Origin: Patagioenas fasciata
Taxonomy: Eukaryota > Chordata > Aves > Columbiformes > Columbidae
Direction: 5' to 3'
Length of the DNA stretch: 64,000 nucleotides
NCBI RefSeq assembly: GCF_037038585.1
Contig: NC_092560.1
Coordinates: 55,402,049 to 55,466,048, forward strand
How positions within the stretch are numbered: position 1 is the first letter of the stretch; each line of letters opens with the position of its first letter. Made by a program: the position numbers and the translations under genes. The notes beneath the pieces were generated by a model. It was given only the letters and a program-made list of their open reading frames with translations. It ran no database searches and was not told the DNA's origin. Positions 10,691 to 22,739 of this stretch are shown one piece after another.

Positions 10691-13660
10691 GCTCAGCATT
10701 GACTCATCTCCCAGGTGATCTAGCTTCTTTATTCCTCTTATTTCTACAGTCCTATTGAGATTTCCTGTATGTCTTCCAAACTTTTGATTCTGGGTTCCAC
10801 GTTTCTTAAAAATCAACCCCAGTTTTTCTTACCCATTTCTAACTTTTGGCTATTGTTCTTCTTCCCATTCTTTCTAAAATCTTTCATTATACTGTGAAAT
10901 ACACCAACTTTCCCCCTTTTATCTGTTTTAGATATCTTCCAATCTGGCTTTGTGTGTTTCCACACTGATACCATTCTCACTAGTGTTGCTAATGATAAAT
11001 CTATTTCCAAAAACCTGCCACTTCTTTATCCTCAACCTCTCCACAGAACAGTCCTTATAATCTCCATCTTTATGGCCAAAGGTTTTATTCAGGCCCTGAT
11101 GCATCCTGCCTTCACTTGTAAAGGATCCTCCAAAATGCAGTCACTGCCTTGGTTAGCCCACATAAATCACTGGTTTTGATTTGATCTCCCGTGTCTGCAT
11201 GTCTAAACATCGATTCCTCTCATCAGCTCTGACCACTGGCTTCCTGTCCAAAATCTTTCAGCCTTGAGAATATCCCCAAACTGAATTGCATTCTGTGTCT
11301 TGTTCAGGTAGTCATCCTTTGTCATTAACCTTCTCTGCTCCACAGTCTTTTCAGCCTGCTTCCTTCTTCTGCAGCTTCTCTCTTGTCTTACCGACCTCCT
11401 CTACAAGTTACAAGTGTTTTGATTTTATTGACAAACTCATCATCTCACCCACACATAGTGCATTTCAAAGGCTTGCATGTGGTCTGTAGTAAATTGAGAT
11501 GAATTTGCCTTCTTTTTTCCCCCCTACCTCCAGTCTTTGTTTCTGCTTCTCTCTTTTAACAAAAGGTAATTACAGGTTTTTGTGCATAAATTCACTGAGT
11601 GGAATTCTGAGCAGCTCAGCATTGATCACTACACCACTACCTGGAAAAATGCCACTTTTTTGGTATCTGAATTAAAGTAGTTATACATTTTTTAAACTAG
11701 TCAAAGAGTTTCTGATTTATCTTTTAATTTAAGTGGCAATAAAATATCTGTTTTCATCACACTACTTGAAAACTTCAAAGTAAGAACATCATGTTGTGAT
11801 AAATTTGGAAACGAATATGTGCAAAACGGGAGGTCTGTCTGATACTATGTGAATAAACAAACTGTGAATAAGCAAACTATCAAGGAATAAGCAAACTACA
11901 TGTCAAAACTATGTTGAATAAGCAAACTTCATCTTCATTTATAGGGCCTATATTTACCTTCTTGGTCTTATCTTTGTGTTTAACTCTGACAGGTGCCACA
12001 GAGTCCACAGTAGAAGTGCATTATATTTTGAGCTCTCTCCATTTAGATGGAGCAGCCTTAGAAAATATTAGATGGGTGTTTCTCAGAGAAAGTTAGATTT
12101 TCAGGTCTCTACACTCTGTGTGTGCTCATAACTAAGATTAGTCCTCTGTGTAAGAGCAGTAACAGTTTGCCATGACTCTGCAGACAGAGAAAACAGAAAG
12201 TCCATGAAGGCGGTGTGCTGATTTACTTGGTGGCTATTTTGACAGCTCAAGACAAAAAAACCCAAACAAAAAACCCCCATGTGACCTGCGAACATCAATG
12301 AAACCATAGCTGTTTCCATGTGTACATGATATAACAAAGTAAAATATTTGTAACATACAAATTGATGTAAAACATTTTAAAAAGTCTGAACGAATGAATT
12401 CTGCATTCTTTATAAAGACAAAAAAGTGGTAATGCAGCATGAAAGAAGTAAAATCTGCCTACCATAAGAGAAGAGAGAAAGTAGTTGTTAAAAAGTTAGG
12501 AAGGAAACATCTTAATCCCTGATGACAGTGTTGGTTAAACATTAATGATCATTGGATTTCCATGACATGAATAATTCTGAACATGGTGTTCACTGCCTGG
12601 CTCATTGCATATACCCAGGTGCCTCACTTTAGGAGGTTACAAAGTTGAGCAGATGAATGCCGCAACACTGAGGCACTTTGTTGTTGTTGTTGTAATTGTT
12701 TTTCTGTGGTTTTGTTTTTGTTTGTTTTTTAAATATATCAAGCACAAGCTGAGGACTCGTTTATGTGATGTGACCTGCATACCCAGAATTTTGGAATATA
12801 GATATAATCAACAGGATGCACAGAAGTCATTAATGGTTTAATATCATTGTTATCAGTAGACAAACACTGCAAAAGAACTTCAGTTACTGATATTTACTGA
12901 ATGCAAACATAACATCTGATGAAAATGCTTTTAGCATACAGTAATTGTATCTGTCTACATGCCCTTTTGTACTACATCATGCATTCTGCTATATGACTCT
13001 AGTATGTCCACTGTAAAGCAAATAAATCCCCAAATTATGCCCTATCAGACTTCCATGGCTCTGTGCCATTGGTACAAAATAACTTCTTTGCCTAGAGGCT
13101 GAAACAATATTGGAAATGACATGGAAAAAACAGGAATGTTTCTTGTTGGTAAGTTGTCTGAACAGCAAACTGGTGGCATTTTGTTTGTAGGATGAATACC
13201 TATCAATAAACTTAATTTTAGTAAACCTCAGAAAGATTCATGTGGTGAGAAGCAGATATGGTTGTATGGAATGGCTCTTTACTATTGCTGTGGCGTAAAG
13301 ACATTTTCTTCTTAGGCAACAATAAGGAATTACAAAGCATGCAGACTTTCTAAAAGTCAGTTGAAATACCATTATGCTTATGACCCAGACGTAATTGCAG
13401 TCTGAAGTTATCTATAAGGTAAGAGATAGATACCTCCATGATTTTTATCCCTCAGGTCTCCTTTTGCTCTTCTGTATTTGCTCACTCTTTCCAACTTGTG
13501 AGAAGACATCTTAAATGCTGTCATGTTTAAAGAAGCCAAGATCTCTGCGAGTACACAGCACTAGTTTTTTGCTCTATCCACAAATTGTTTCCATAGATTG
13601 ATAATTAAGGACATGCATAGACAAAATGAGTTTAACATTTACAGCAGTTTTATATACAGG
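10691..13660. other. Non-coding DNA with a weak old LINE trace
   Basis: Apart from the possible L2-like fragment described separately, I see no gene. The stretch contains scattered GTT- and T-rich low-complexity DNA (12680-12735) and short A-rich runs. Open frames here are short and lack family resemblance. Confidence 0.5.
10920..11300 (+). mobile_element. Possible degenerate L2-like LINE reverse-transcriptase trace
   Basis: Plus-strand translation gives FQSGF followed by a THR/SER-rich stretch and ANDKSISK (about 10935-11010), then in another frame LFILNLST (about 11020-11045), and further on DHWLPV (about 11230-11247). In L2-type and related LINEs these resemble, in this order, the QSGFRPGHST block, the ND-containing helix, motif A LLDLSAAFD and the late HWLPV block. 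The spacing is too short, so large deletions would be needed. This is pattern resemblance only and may be coincidence. Confidence 0.3.
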
Positions 13661-13988
13661 TCTTGTGGCCCAAACAGATTTGACTCTGCCAGAGCAATTT
13701 GTATTTGGCTGCAATCCTATGCAACAGACAGATTTTCTGTGAGACCAGGTTGTGGGCAACTACAGCAGGTCTGTGGAATCCTTGACAGAGAGTATGGGAA
13801 CAGAGATCAGCCTTGAAGGTTTACCCTTGAGAAGGATGGGAGTAAAGGAGTATCCGGAGATATTAAGTTGTACCTGTGAAAGAGAAGGAAGTAGAAGAGT
13901 AACACGGACGACAGCAAAATTAGCCAATGAGATGTTACTGCTGTAACTTGCAACCAATAGTGAAGAGACACATGAATTGGTCAAACTG

Positions 13989-13996
13989 TATAAAAA
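13989..13996 (+). promoter_or_regulatory. TATA box of the solo LTR
   Basis: TATAAAAA lies 20 bases upstream of the AATAAA of the same LTR, the compact arrangement of many avian retroviral LTRs. Whether it still drives transcription cannot be told from sequence. Confidence 0.6.
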
Positions 13997-14008
13997 TGCA
14001 CTTGTGGC

Positions 14009-14014
14009 AATAAA
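14009..14014 (+). terminator. LTR polyadenylation signal AATAAA
   Basis: Canonical hexamer within the R-like segment of the LTR. Confidence 0.6.
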
Positions 14015-17000
14015 TGGCATCTACTACTTCCATCCTGGAAGAGCTTGGTCCATGTCGTTTATCCGTCTCAACCGCGACAACAGATTAAAAAGACTCGTTG
14101 GCTATTTCACAAGACCAGTGTTTTTCTCCACTTCCCAAGCAGCCTCATAAGTGCTGTAATTTTCTGGATAGCAAGGAAGCCCGAGACAACCATCCTGAAT
14201 TGAAATACTGTAGTATGAGCTTTGTAAGAGAGTTTCTCTTCTTTCAGTGTTGTACAAAGTGGGATAGATCTCTCACTGAGGATGCTCACAATGGGTCAAA
14301 CTGCCTTACCAGACAAGAAAACAAATTACATAGCCTACTTCAAGCCCCCATGCAGATCACTTTGACCTAAAGCATTTATTTTGCCTGAACAACTCCTGAT
14401 TATCCTAGGCAAGCCATTTCTGAGCTTGATGACCCTTGTATTTAGAAAGGTTGTGGTGGGATTTCTCTCGCAGTTTACTTTTTATTTCATCTGGGCTCAA
14501 ATATTTCTTGTCTAAAATATTTTCCCTTCATTTTGTGGAGTGATCCTGGTATATGTCGTCTCCTAAACTGCCCCACACTTCTAGCAATATTAAGCAGTTT
14601 TCTGCTTCCATAAAATGATCAGTAAGTATATTGGTTTAAAGTACTCAGACTAATTCCATCCATAGTCCCACAGTCTGGCAGGTGACCACAGGCCTGTCAT
14701 GTCCCTTGTGGGCTGGCAGGGTTTTGCTTGGCACTTAGTGCCAAAGTACCTGTAATCTCCGTGCTGCCATGTGCCCACCGTTCCCAGTACTGCAAAGTCA
14801 GCATGATCTCCCTCATCCTGAGGCCACCAGGCCATGTCACAGGCTGAAGTCCTACTGTAGGACAAGACAAGGAGGGGGACAGGTGGCAGATTGCAGTACC
14901 ATTGGCCATGCACATGCTCCAGGCTCCTACTGCTGTCTGGAGCAAAAATATCTAAACACAAAGAAAATACCTTTTTCTTCCCCAGGCAGAGTTTGTGTAC
15001 CACAAACAGTGCAGAACATGACCCTTGAGGTCCTGACACCATTCACAGCAACTCTCCTTTCCCTGCATAGACTCTGCTCAGGATCATGCCTCTTCGGCAC
15101 GGTATACTATGAAATAGGGTCTCTTACGTTTGTACGTGTCAGAGAGAGATTTCCCAGTTTCTTACGTAACTGCTGGAGTGTAAATACTCAGTCCTTCCTG
15201 CACTGGTTGAGAAAGCTATGTTGACATTTAATAAGCAGAAAAGAAAACATCCATATCATTTTGGCCTATAGTTTGGTCCAGTTGCAATGGACAAGACTTA
15301 AGCTAGGCAATGCATAAAGCCATCAGGAGGAGGAGAAGATCACTTTGCTTCTCTGTGATTAGTTCTCAGAGTTAAGAGGCAACTCTTTGGTTTAGCTTTG
15401 AAGTGGAGAGATGAGGGCATAGAGAGAGATACAGATTTCCAAGGCACTGACAGATGATACATGTATACTAGACAAGCAGCTAAATACGCATTGTGAGAAA
15501 AGCTATGTACTCATTTTTCTAAGCAGCTCTCATAACTATGAGCCATAATTTAAGGTTCACATAGGCTTTTCTGAATATGTCTAGCTCTTTTGTATTCTTA
15601 AAAGTCCATTTGCATTTGTAAACATGGGATTTGTACGCAGAACCTGAAAATCTTCTCTGTCTACAGTATCACAGTCAAACTGTCACATTCTTGTTATGTA
15701 TTTAGTCTGTGCTTGCATATTTCATTATAAAAGGATATAGTATTTCTAAATATCTCTATATCTATCTATATCTATCTAAATATCTAAATCTCTCATTTTA
15801 CATCAGAATAAACTCAGAGTGGCAAAGAAAGTTTCCTTGTTGATCCCCTTTCAGTTATAAAAATTCCACCAGAAATACTGTTCCATGAGAAAAAAAGTTT
15901 TCATCAACAATTCAAATACATCAGATCCACATAACCAGAATGTCCCGTGTGTGTGAAAAGCTTCAGTTCAGACATTCTCCATTTTGGACAATATCCTACA
16001 TTACAGTTTTTGCAATGCAAGAGAGCATAGGGTTTTGTCATTCATCATTCACAGTTCTAAACCTGCACATAGTATCAGACCATTTCTCTCAGCTTTCTGA
16101 GTTAGACTCTTGAAACACAATGAAGACCTGAGTGGTGCAATGCAGATATGATGACAGCCAGAATCTTAGTCCGTGGATTTGAGATAAGCATTCATGTCTG
16201 TGTCTCAATGGAGATGCTTCAAGTTACAATAATAGAAATTGCTATACCTGAGCAGCACAACACTTTGTAATACAATATAGTAATGTCCGTAAAGTTGAAC
16301 CTAGAATTTCAGGGGAAGGGTTTGTAGTCCTTTAAGAAATAACTGAAGACTCTTTGTTTGTAATATAGTAGGTGAACCTTCATTAGCACATGGCTTAGGG
16401 CCTGCTCCAGGTCTTATTCTCTTCTCCTTAGCATAAATATGTTTGGTTTTCATTTCCACATTAATTTTTAAGGCTGGCTTAAATACTTCCAAATTTGTGG
16501 TCTCCCTGACATTCACAGATCTTGTTCCCATAAACAAATCGCTACTTTGAAGAAGTTATCTTTAAAAGATACTATCCTATTATTATTTTTCTCTGTATTA
16601 CTATTTTATCTCTGGTTAATCTGCTGGTTTCTGGTTAGCTAAATTTCCAACTTCAAAGACAGCTTATGTGTCTTGAATAATTTAATACTTAGTCATTTAA
16701 ACCACAATACCTTTTCTGTTTCCAGCTTTGCTTAGGAGAAAGGCTGCTTTCTTTGGCAACATTAAGGTAACATAAAGGGAAGATAGTCTGTTCTTCTTTT
16801 TTAATCATTTGTTTTGACTAGTTTTCTATCATAAAGTATATGGATAAAATATCAGTTTTGGTTTAGGAACTGTGCTTTGTGGCTTTTATTACTTATTTAG
16901 TTGTTACTTATTAATGCAACTGTTGTATATAGCCAGATAACTTTTATTCTTGTAATATTATTTACAGTTGGTTTTGATTTAATCTGCCCCACACAGTGTA

Positions 17001-17072
17001 TTTAATATATTTCTATTGAAAATAAACTTGTAGCTTAATAATATTATTCTGTTTGCATCTAACAATGGGGAA

Positions 17073-17093
17073 TTTTTTTTTTTTTTTTTTTTT
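17073..17093. repeat. Poly-T run (21 bases)
   Basis: Uninterrupted T homopolymer. On the minus strand it would be a poly-A tract, but I see no AATAAA at the right distance there. Confidence 0.9.
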
Positions 17094-18422
17094 ACTAACA
17101 TTGCCAGAAGAATGGATCTGATCAGAAGCTATGAATCAGATTTACAACAGCGTTAAGTATCAAAGGCTGATGCCTTGTACAGTTTATAAAATTGTATGGC
17201 ACTTGCCAGTTTTCAAACATGGTATCCAGCCTGTTTGGGAGTCTGCTACTTGTCTTATATGTCTGAATACATTTTAAAAATACATTCACATACCCCATAA
17301 GATCCTATTTCTGCCCTTGCATACTATACCAGTGTGTCAGTTAGTTCTGAACATGACAGAACATCCCAACGAATGTGTGGGAGGATATTTTTGACAGGAT
17401 TGAGTCTATCAATATTTCTTCCACTGCTAAACACACCCATTCACCTTATTTCACTTTGCAACTTCTCACATTGGCATTGAAGTTAAGGTACAAGTACAGA
17501 AAGATAATGTCTTTTTCATCCTCACAACAAGGATTTTGTGATTAAAAAATAAATCAAACCATTCACAGGATGAGATTAATATCTCCTAACTTTGGGGTAC
17601 CTACACCCCATTAGGTGTTTATGGTCCGTTTATTGTCAACAGAGTCCAGGAGGTGAAGCACTTGACCATACATAGATGTTTGCTAGAGCATGAGAAGAAT
17701 GGTATGTTATACTCTACTGACTGTTTAGATAAAATCCCCATCAACTATAATAGGATGTTAACACCTAGGGTTAGGAGAAATGAAACACACCAAAAGTAAA
17801 AAAGACTTATTTTAGTAGTAGGTCTTGAAAAACAATCTTCAGGTCAATTTTGTCTAGCACTTACTAAACAATTTATGGGAGACTTTGCTGTTCTCAGGTC
17901 TATTCAACAGATCTTACAAGACTTTTTTCCCCTTGAAAGATGATCTTCTATTGATAAATTGTTGTCATAAAAATGAAGCACAGGAGTATTACCTTTCTCA
18001 TAGCCAAATGTTATGTCGCAAGATCACAACTGTAGCTCACAAAAGACTTAAAAAGAAAAATAAAAAGAGCAAACAGAAAAATGTTTTCTTTCTTAAAACT
18101 ACAAATAAGAATGTCTCTACTATAACATGCATTGAAACTACATCAACTACACTGGCGGTTTCTGAAGCACTGAAGACTGTTGCTTTTTAGGCTAGAAAAC
18201 TGACTTATCTAGAAGGAAGATCAGCTGCCCAGAGCAAAGCAAGTTGTGCAACAGGGATTTCTGAAACAGTTTGGATCAGAAGAATCCACAGGTCCCCTGT
18301 TCTTTTCTGAGCCCTACACACAGATCAGGCCATGCACACAGACGTTGTGCACTGAGGTGTTACATACTCAACCTATCTAACATACGAGCCATGACAAAAA
18401 ACGTACAGATATATAATATATT

Positions 18423-18460
18423 AAAAACAAACAAACAAACAAACAAACAAACAAACAAAA
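18423..18460. repeat. AAAC tetranucleotide microsatellite
   Basis: About nine tandem copies of AAAC, essentially perfect. Confidence 0.95.
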
Positions 18461-19129
18461 TATGTGAGAAGATAAATTAAAATAAGTTTCTAATGAAGAC
18501 CATATATACTAAGCTGAGGGCAATAGTTTTTTTACTATTTCCTGGAGTGAAAAGCATTAAGTCTTAGACTGTATTATTTGCTTATTAATCTACAAAGAAA
18601 AACTGTAAATACCTCATATACCACTGTTAAATTCTCTCTTTCATGGCTTTCATTCACACAGCCAAGGAAGAAGCTATGTTTACAGTGGAGCAGCAGAAAC
18701 ACCATTCTTCTTTCTTTTACCCAGTGACCACACATGTTTGGATTGATTGTTGCAAAAACATTAAACTTTTATCACTAGTAGTGCTTTTACAGCTAATGGT
18801 AAAGGCAGATCTTTTTTCCCCAATAACCATAATCAGACATCAGTGAAAAAGCAAGCACTATATGAAGTCCTAAGTAAATTCCTTCCTGTCTGCACTAGAG
18901 AAAAAAAATTTTAGAGTTCTTTGCATACTTCTATACTGTTTACAATTTTCAAAAGTTTCTGTTTCAAAGACTACAGACATTGCTTGTGCCTACACAAACT
19001 AAATTTGTTTTTTTCCAGCATAAGACCTTATGAGTTCCCACTAGTTGCCTTTCACTTTTTCTCTCGCCAGTCAGTCACCAGTCAATGAAACAGCTTTCTC
19101 ATTGTCCCTTTATGACTAATTTCTTTTTG

Positions 19130-20420
19130 TCAATTTAATCACATTCCCATTCAAAACTCTTCTAAAGGCCCAAATACACCATGCCAACCATATCAACATT
19201 ATTAGCATATCCAACAACACCTTTAGAGAACTTCAGTAGTTTTTCTGATTCTTCCTATTACATTGGATTTAATCGTGTCTGTTAATTCTATTTATTACAT
19301 TGTCTTGCTCTTGATCAGGCAAGTTGTTATCTACAGCTTTTAAGTCTTGCCTGAAGCCATTAAAAAAAAATCTTTTCACATTTGCCACTTTCCATTCCTC
19401 TACTGTAAAATAGTTTATCTGTCAGTTAACAGCTTAGTGCAACCGCATTATAATGGCCTCTGAATAGCTAAATGGACACTAACTGGTTCTTTGGACCTGC
19501 TAGTGATAACTACGCATTTTATGACTATGTGCTCATAAATGCTTTAAAAATGGTTTAAATTATGTCTCAGAGATTCCCTCATAAACAGTGGTTCATATAC
19601 AGAACTCACCCGGTGCTCACTCACCTGGGGCTCTTTCATGGTGACACTAACATAAATAATTTATTTCCTTTCTCTCCTACTGCTTTGTGTTTTCACACAT
19701 TTAACTCAGTCAGCCCTTTGTAGTCTATCAATCAGAGTTCTTGTTTCCAATTCATTTGAAAAGGTCCTTTAGTCTTTGTTATCAGTTTACTCCCTTATCA
19801 ATAGTTCCACAACATCTATCTGCCTATCTTTAAAACTATCTATCTATACTTTCTATACTGTTAACCTTTTTTCAGAATCAAATATATTAGGGAGTTTCTA
19901 TCTTTCCTGTTTCTATCAGTCTGTTGTACATCCTGGTCACTGTTACTGAGTACCTCTTTAATAATTACATTCTGGACCAGAGCCTGTTCACTGATCAGGG
20001 CTAAAGCAAATTTTTTTCCTTATGTAAGTTTCTGAGTAGACAGGTTTCCAAGAAGTAATAATTTCTATTGTTTAAACACAGACAATTTTCTCACTATAAA
20101 AGCAACCAGTTCATGATACTGAAGTTTCCAATCCTGATGTGTATTCTGCTCTCTTTCAGAACACTAGTCACCATGCTGGCCAGTATTTCCAGTAGATCAT
20201 TGCAACTCTTCTATTCTAAAATGGTGTTTCTTTATATAATCTGTCATTCTTGTTCATGCTTTGAACTATTTGCTTTATTTTAATCTAAACTTTCTTTAAC
20301 CAGAATATGTCAGGAAGTGACACAAGAAGTGTCATTCTTTGGCTAATGTGCTCTTTTAATCCCATTTGGTCTGACTTTCTTTAATTCTTACTTAAATTTA
20401 CTATATCGGTACCTCATTTA
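19130..20420 (-). mobile_element. Probable ancient CR1 remnant
   Basis: The plus strand contains a series of blocks that resemble the reverse complement of old amniote CR1 elements, in the right order: an ACACCATGCCAACCATATCA-like block (RT motif A region, about 19175), CACATTTGCCACTTTCCATT (about 19378), and CATTCTGGACCAGAGCCTGT with CACTGATCAGGGCTAAAGCA (about 19967-20008), which falls in the endonuclease part. Stops are everywhere and no coding remains. The call rests on recalled consensus patterns, so family, exact limits and even identity are uncertain. Confidence 0.35.
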
Positions 20421-22353
20421 AAGTCAAATATTATTGCTTACCAGTCTTCCTGGATTCCTAGAACAGAACTTTTCTCACAGAATAGTGTCACAGAACTTTT
20501 ATATTTAGTCTCGGTTTGTTGCTTCCTTTTTGGTGTGTAGTAGAACAGGACTTGTAGAAACTACCCTTCATCGCTTTCTGACTTCTTTTTTTTTTTTTTT
20601 TAAGATCTGCCCTACTTCTTTTGAATGATTCAGAACTCATATCTTCATCCCTATAGAATATGTCATCCTTTTTCCTCTTTCCAGAGTACCCAATTCAAAA
20701 GAGTCAGTTTTTCAGTGTCACAAGCCTGCTTCCATTCTGATTTAGATGGAGCTAGGTAGAAATGCCATTCCTTCTCTAACATCTCCAGTTATACGTGCAA
20801 TTCATAATTAGCATAAGCCCCTCTTCCATGCACTGTTTCCTTAGCTATTCATCAATGTTCCTGTGGTCACAGGTATTGTATTGTGAGCATTTCAGACTAT
20901 CCTTCCATTGAGTTCATCAGTCTATTACAGCTTAAACTAGAGAGTATTGCTTCTTATCCCTATTTCATTAGCACTCATACAGGCCACAACAATGGTTCCT
21001 ACACAACTTTATTCTCAATACCCCAGCAGGCATGCAACCTTATTGTCCACACAGCACGTAACTATACTGACATGCATCGCTGACGTAACAGTCTCAAATG
21101 TGTACATGTCTGGCAAGAGAGATTTCCCCTCTCCCCATCCCACCAACCACTACAGTCTACATCTTCCTATTGGAATCCCTGGCAATGATGCAGTATTTTG
21201 GGGTCAGGAAAATGCAAGACCATTGCTTGGTGTGAAAGTTTCACTGACTTGAATAGGATAATCATGAAATCCCTGAGTTTTATCCTTAAAAGCTCCTTGC
21301 CAATGGTTGTATTTCCATAAGATCAAAGAGGACAAAAAATACAAGCTTCTTTAAATTTCTGTTGGAAAGTAGATAAATGTAACACCAAAATAAAAGGTGA
21401 CAAGTATGATACTTTTCAGAAGAGTTTACAAGAAACTAAGATGACACTTTGACATAATAGCCAGGAAAACTTGCAGGTTTTCCATAGTCCCCTCACTGTC
21501 CAGCTTTGTTATGCAGAATTTAACCGTATTGCATGACTTATTTTCAGTGGTTTATGTATTGCTGGTATTTTTAAGAACTTCATTTACAAAGTAAATGCTG
21601 ACAAGACATGCTACCACCCACAAAAATGTCATGTCTGTAGTTTTTGGGCTTAATCATACATACCAAAATGAGTAGTTTGTGGCACTCGTTGATGGCTTTT
21701 TTTAAGATATCCTTTATCTCTCTGATTTCTTTCATGAAGAAAACTACTGAGTTTTGTTATCTAACCATTTCTGTAAGATGGCATGCAAAAATGAAATATC
21801 AAGAATATCTCTAAGTCTTTAAATTCTATCTTATCTAGAATCTATCAAAGTTGTGAAAAAGACAACCTTGATTTATAATTCAGCTGAAGAAGCTTGTGAC
21901 TTTGTCTTAGAGAAGCTATAATTTGCAATTAAATAGAAAAAAAAAAGTGTATTCTCTTTTTCATTATGTGTAGCTATTAATTTGATTGTCAGCTGTTTAT
22001 ACATTATTGTATGCAATAAGTTCAGGGATGAAATAAACTACTGACTAGTTCAAGAGGCTCCATACTCAGGTGCAGATAGGAAAATAGTAATAAATGCCTG
22101 TGAAAATACAAACTGAGTGCTGTGGGAGAATGAAATCTACCTATGAATGGATTTTTTTCCTGAAGAATCTAATCACAGTGGCTATGCACACATGCACATA
22201 GCAGCAGTAGTCTGAAAATAAATTACAGTCGAATATTTCTGGAACAATCTCATTCTAATGATACATTTACTGTTTAATGTTCTAGCCATAAGGAATCTGG
22301 CTGGAAGTCTTAGCTACTCATTTCCCAGGACTAATTTTGTTTATTTGTTGCAG
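20421..22353. other. Non-coding DNA upstream of a candidate exon
   Basis: AT-rich, without a supported gene. It contains a T run near 20587-20602. If the terminal exon at 22354 is real, this would be its preceding intron. Confidence 0.4.
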
Positions 22354-22519
22354 ATATGGTCAGAGAAGAACTACATGTCTTGTATGGTGTGTCAGAAGGG
22401 TTAGTCACAGACTGCAGCAAGTCTGTTGCAGCACAGATCAAGCTTCCGTGAGACTGGTGAACACCTCATCACAGTCTGAAAGTGAAGAGAAGCTGCTTAC
22501 TTCACCAGCTGTTGGATAA
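22354..22519 (+). CDS. Candidate terminal coding exon, unidentified protein tail
   Basis: A pyrimidine-rich acceptor (TTTTGTTTATTTGTTGCAG, ending at 22353) is followed by 54 open codons ending in TAA at 22517-22519. A polyadenylation signal ATTAAA follows at 22728-22733, giving a short AT-rich 3' UTR of about 210 bases. The first full codon starts at 22355. The peptide is basic and cysteine-containing at first (RRTTCLVWCVRRV), then acidic and serine-rich (NTSSQSESEEKLL), like the cytoplasmic tail of a membrane protein. I do not recognise the protein and see no upstream exon with confidence. A long non-coding RNA exon or a chance open frame are real alternatives. Confidence 0.25.
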
Positions 22520-22695
22520 GAGGAGGAAAAACCATTCCTTCCAGAAATTCATGGCTCCGATCCAGTTGTACTGCTTTAGTTCTATGCATTCTTAAGAAAC
22601 AAGTTTACTGTCCGAGAAACTACACAGCTGTTTTTAAGCTTTATTCATGTATTTTAAGGAAATCATTATATATTCTTATAACTTTGTATTTCTGT

Positions 22696-22710
22696 ATATA
22701 TATATATATA
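22696..22710. repeat. Short TA dinucleotide repeat
   Basis: About seven TA units in the putative 3' UTR of the candidate terminal exon. Confidence 0.85.
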
Positions 22711-22727
22711 AGATACATACATACAAT

Positions 22728-22733
22728 ATTAAA
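22728..22733 (+). terminator. Candidate polyadenylation signal ATTAAA
   Basis: The commonest variant hexamer, about 210 bases after the stop of the candidate terminal exon. It gains weight only if that exon is real. Confidence 0.3.
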
Positions 22734-22739
22734 GTTGCT

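Larger units (their letters stand above)
13661..14082 (+). mobile_element. Solo LTR of an avian endogenous retrovirus
   Basis: A 422-base element with near-perfect terminal inverted ends (TCTTGTGGC at the left, where TGTTGTCGC would mirror the right end GCGACAACA), a TATA box at 13989-13996, a polyadenylation signal AATAAA at 14009-14014, and an R-U5-like stretch to 14082. This order (U3, TATA, short R with AATAAA, U5) fits an LTR read on the plus strand. No primer-binding site, gag or pol follows, so it is a solo LTR left by recombination between two LTRs. No clear target-site duplication flanks it, and the first base pair after the T is mutated (C instead of G). Family not determined. Confidence 0.8.
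14083..19129. other. AT-rich non-coding DNA
   Basis: Nothing gene-like is supported. A slightly GC-richer patch at 14640-15050 is open on both strands without family resemblance. Simple repeats are a TATC-type patch near 15750-15790, a T run at 17073-17093 and an AAAC array at 18423-18460. Confidence 0.5.

Noticed and set aside
14650..15224. Open frames on both strands (130 and 151 codons)
   Set aside because: Opposing frames cover the same bases, there is no family resemblance and no polyadenylation or splice pattern.
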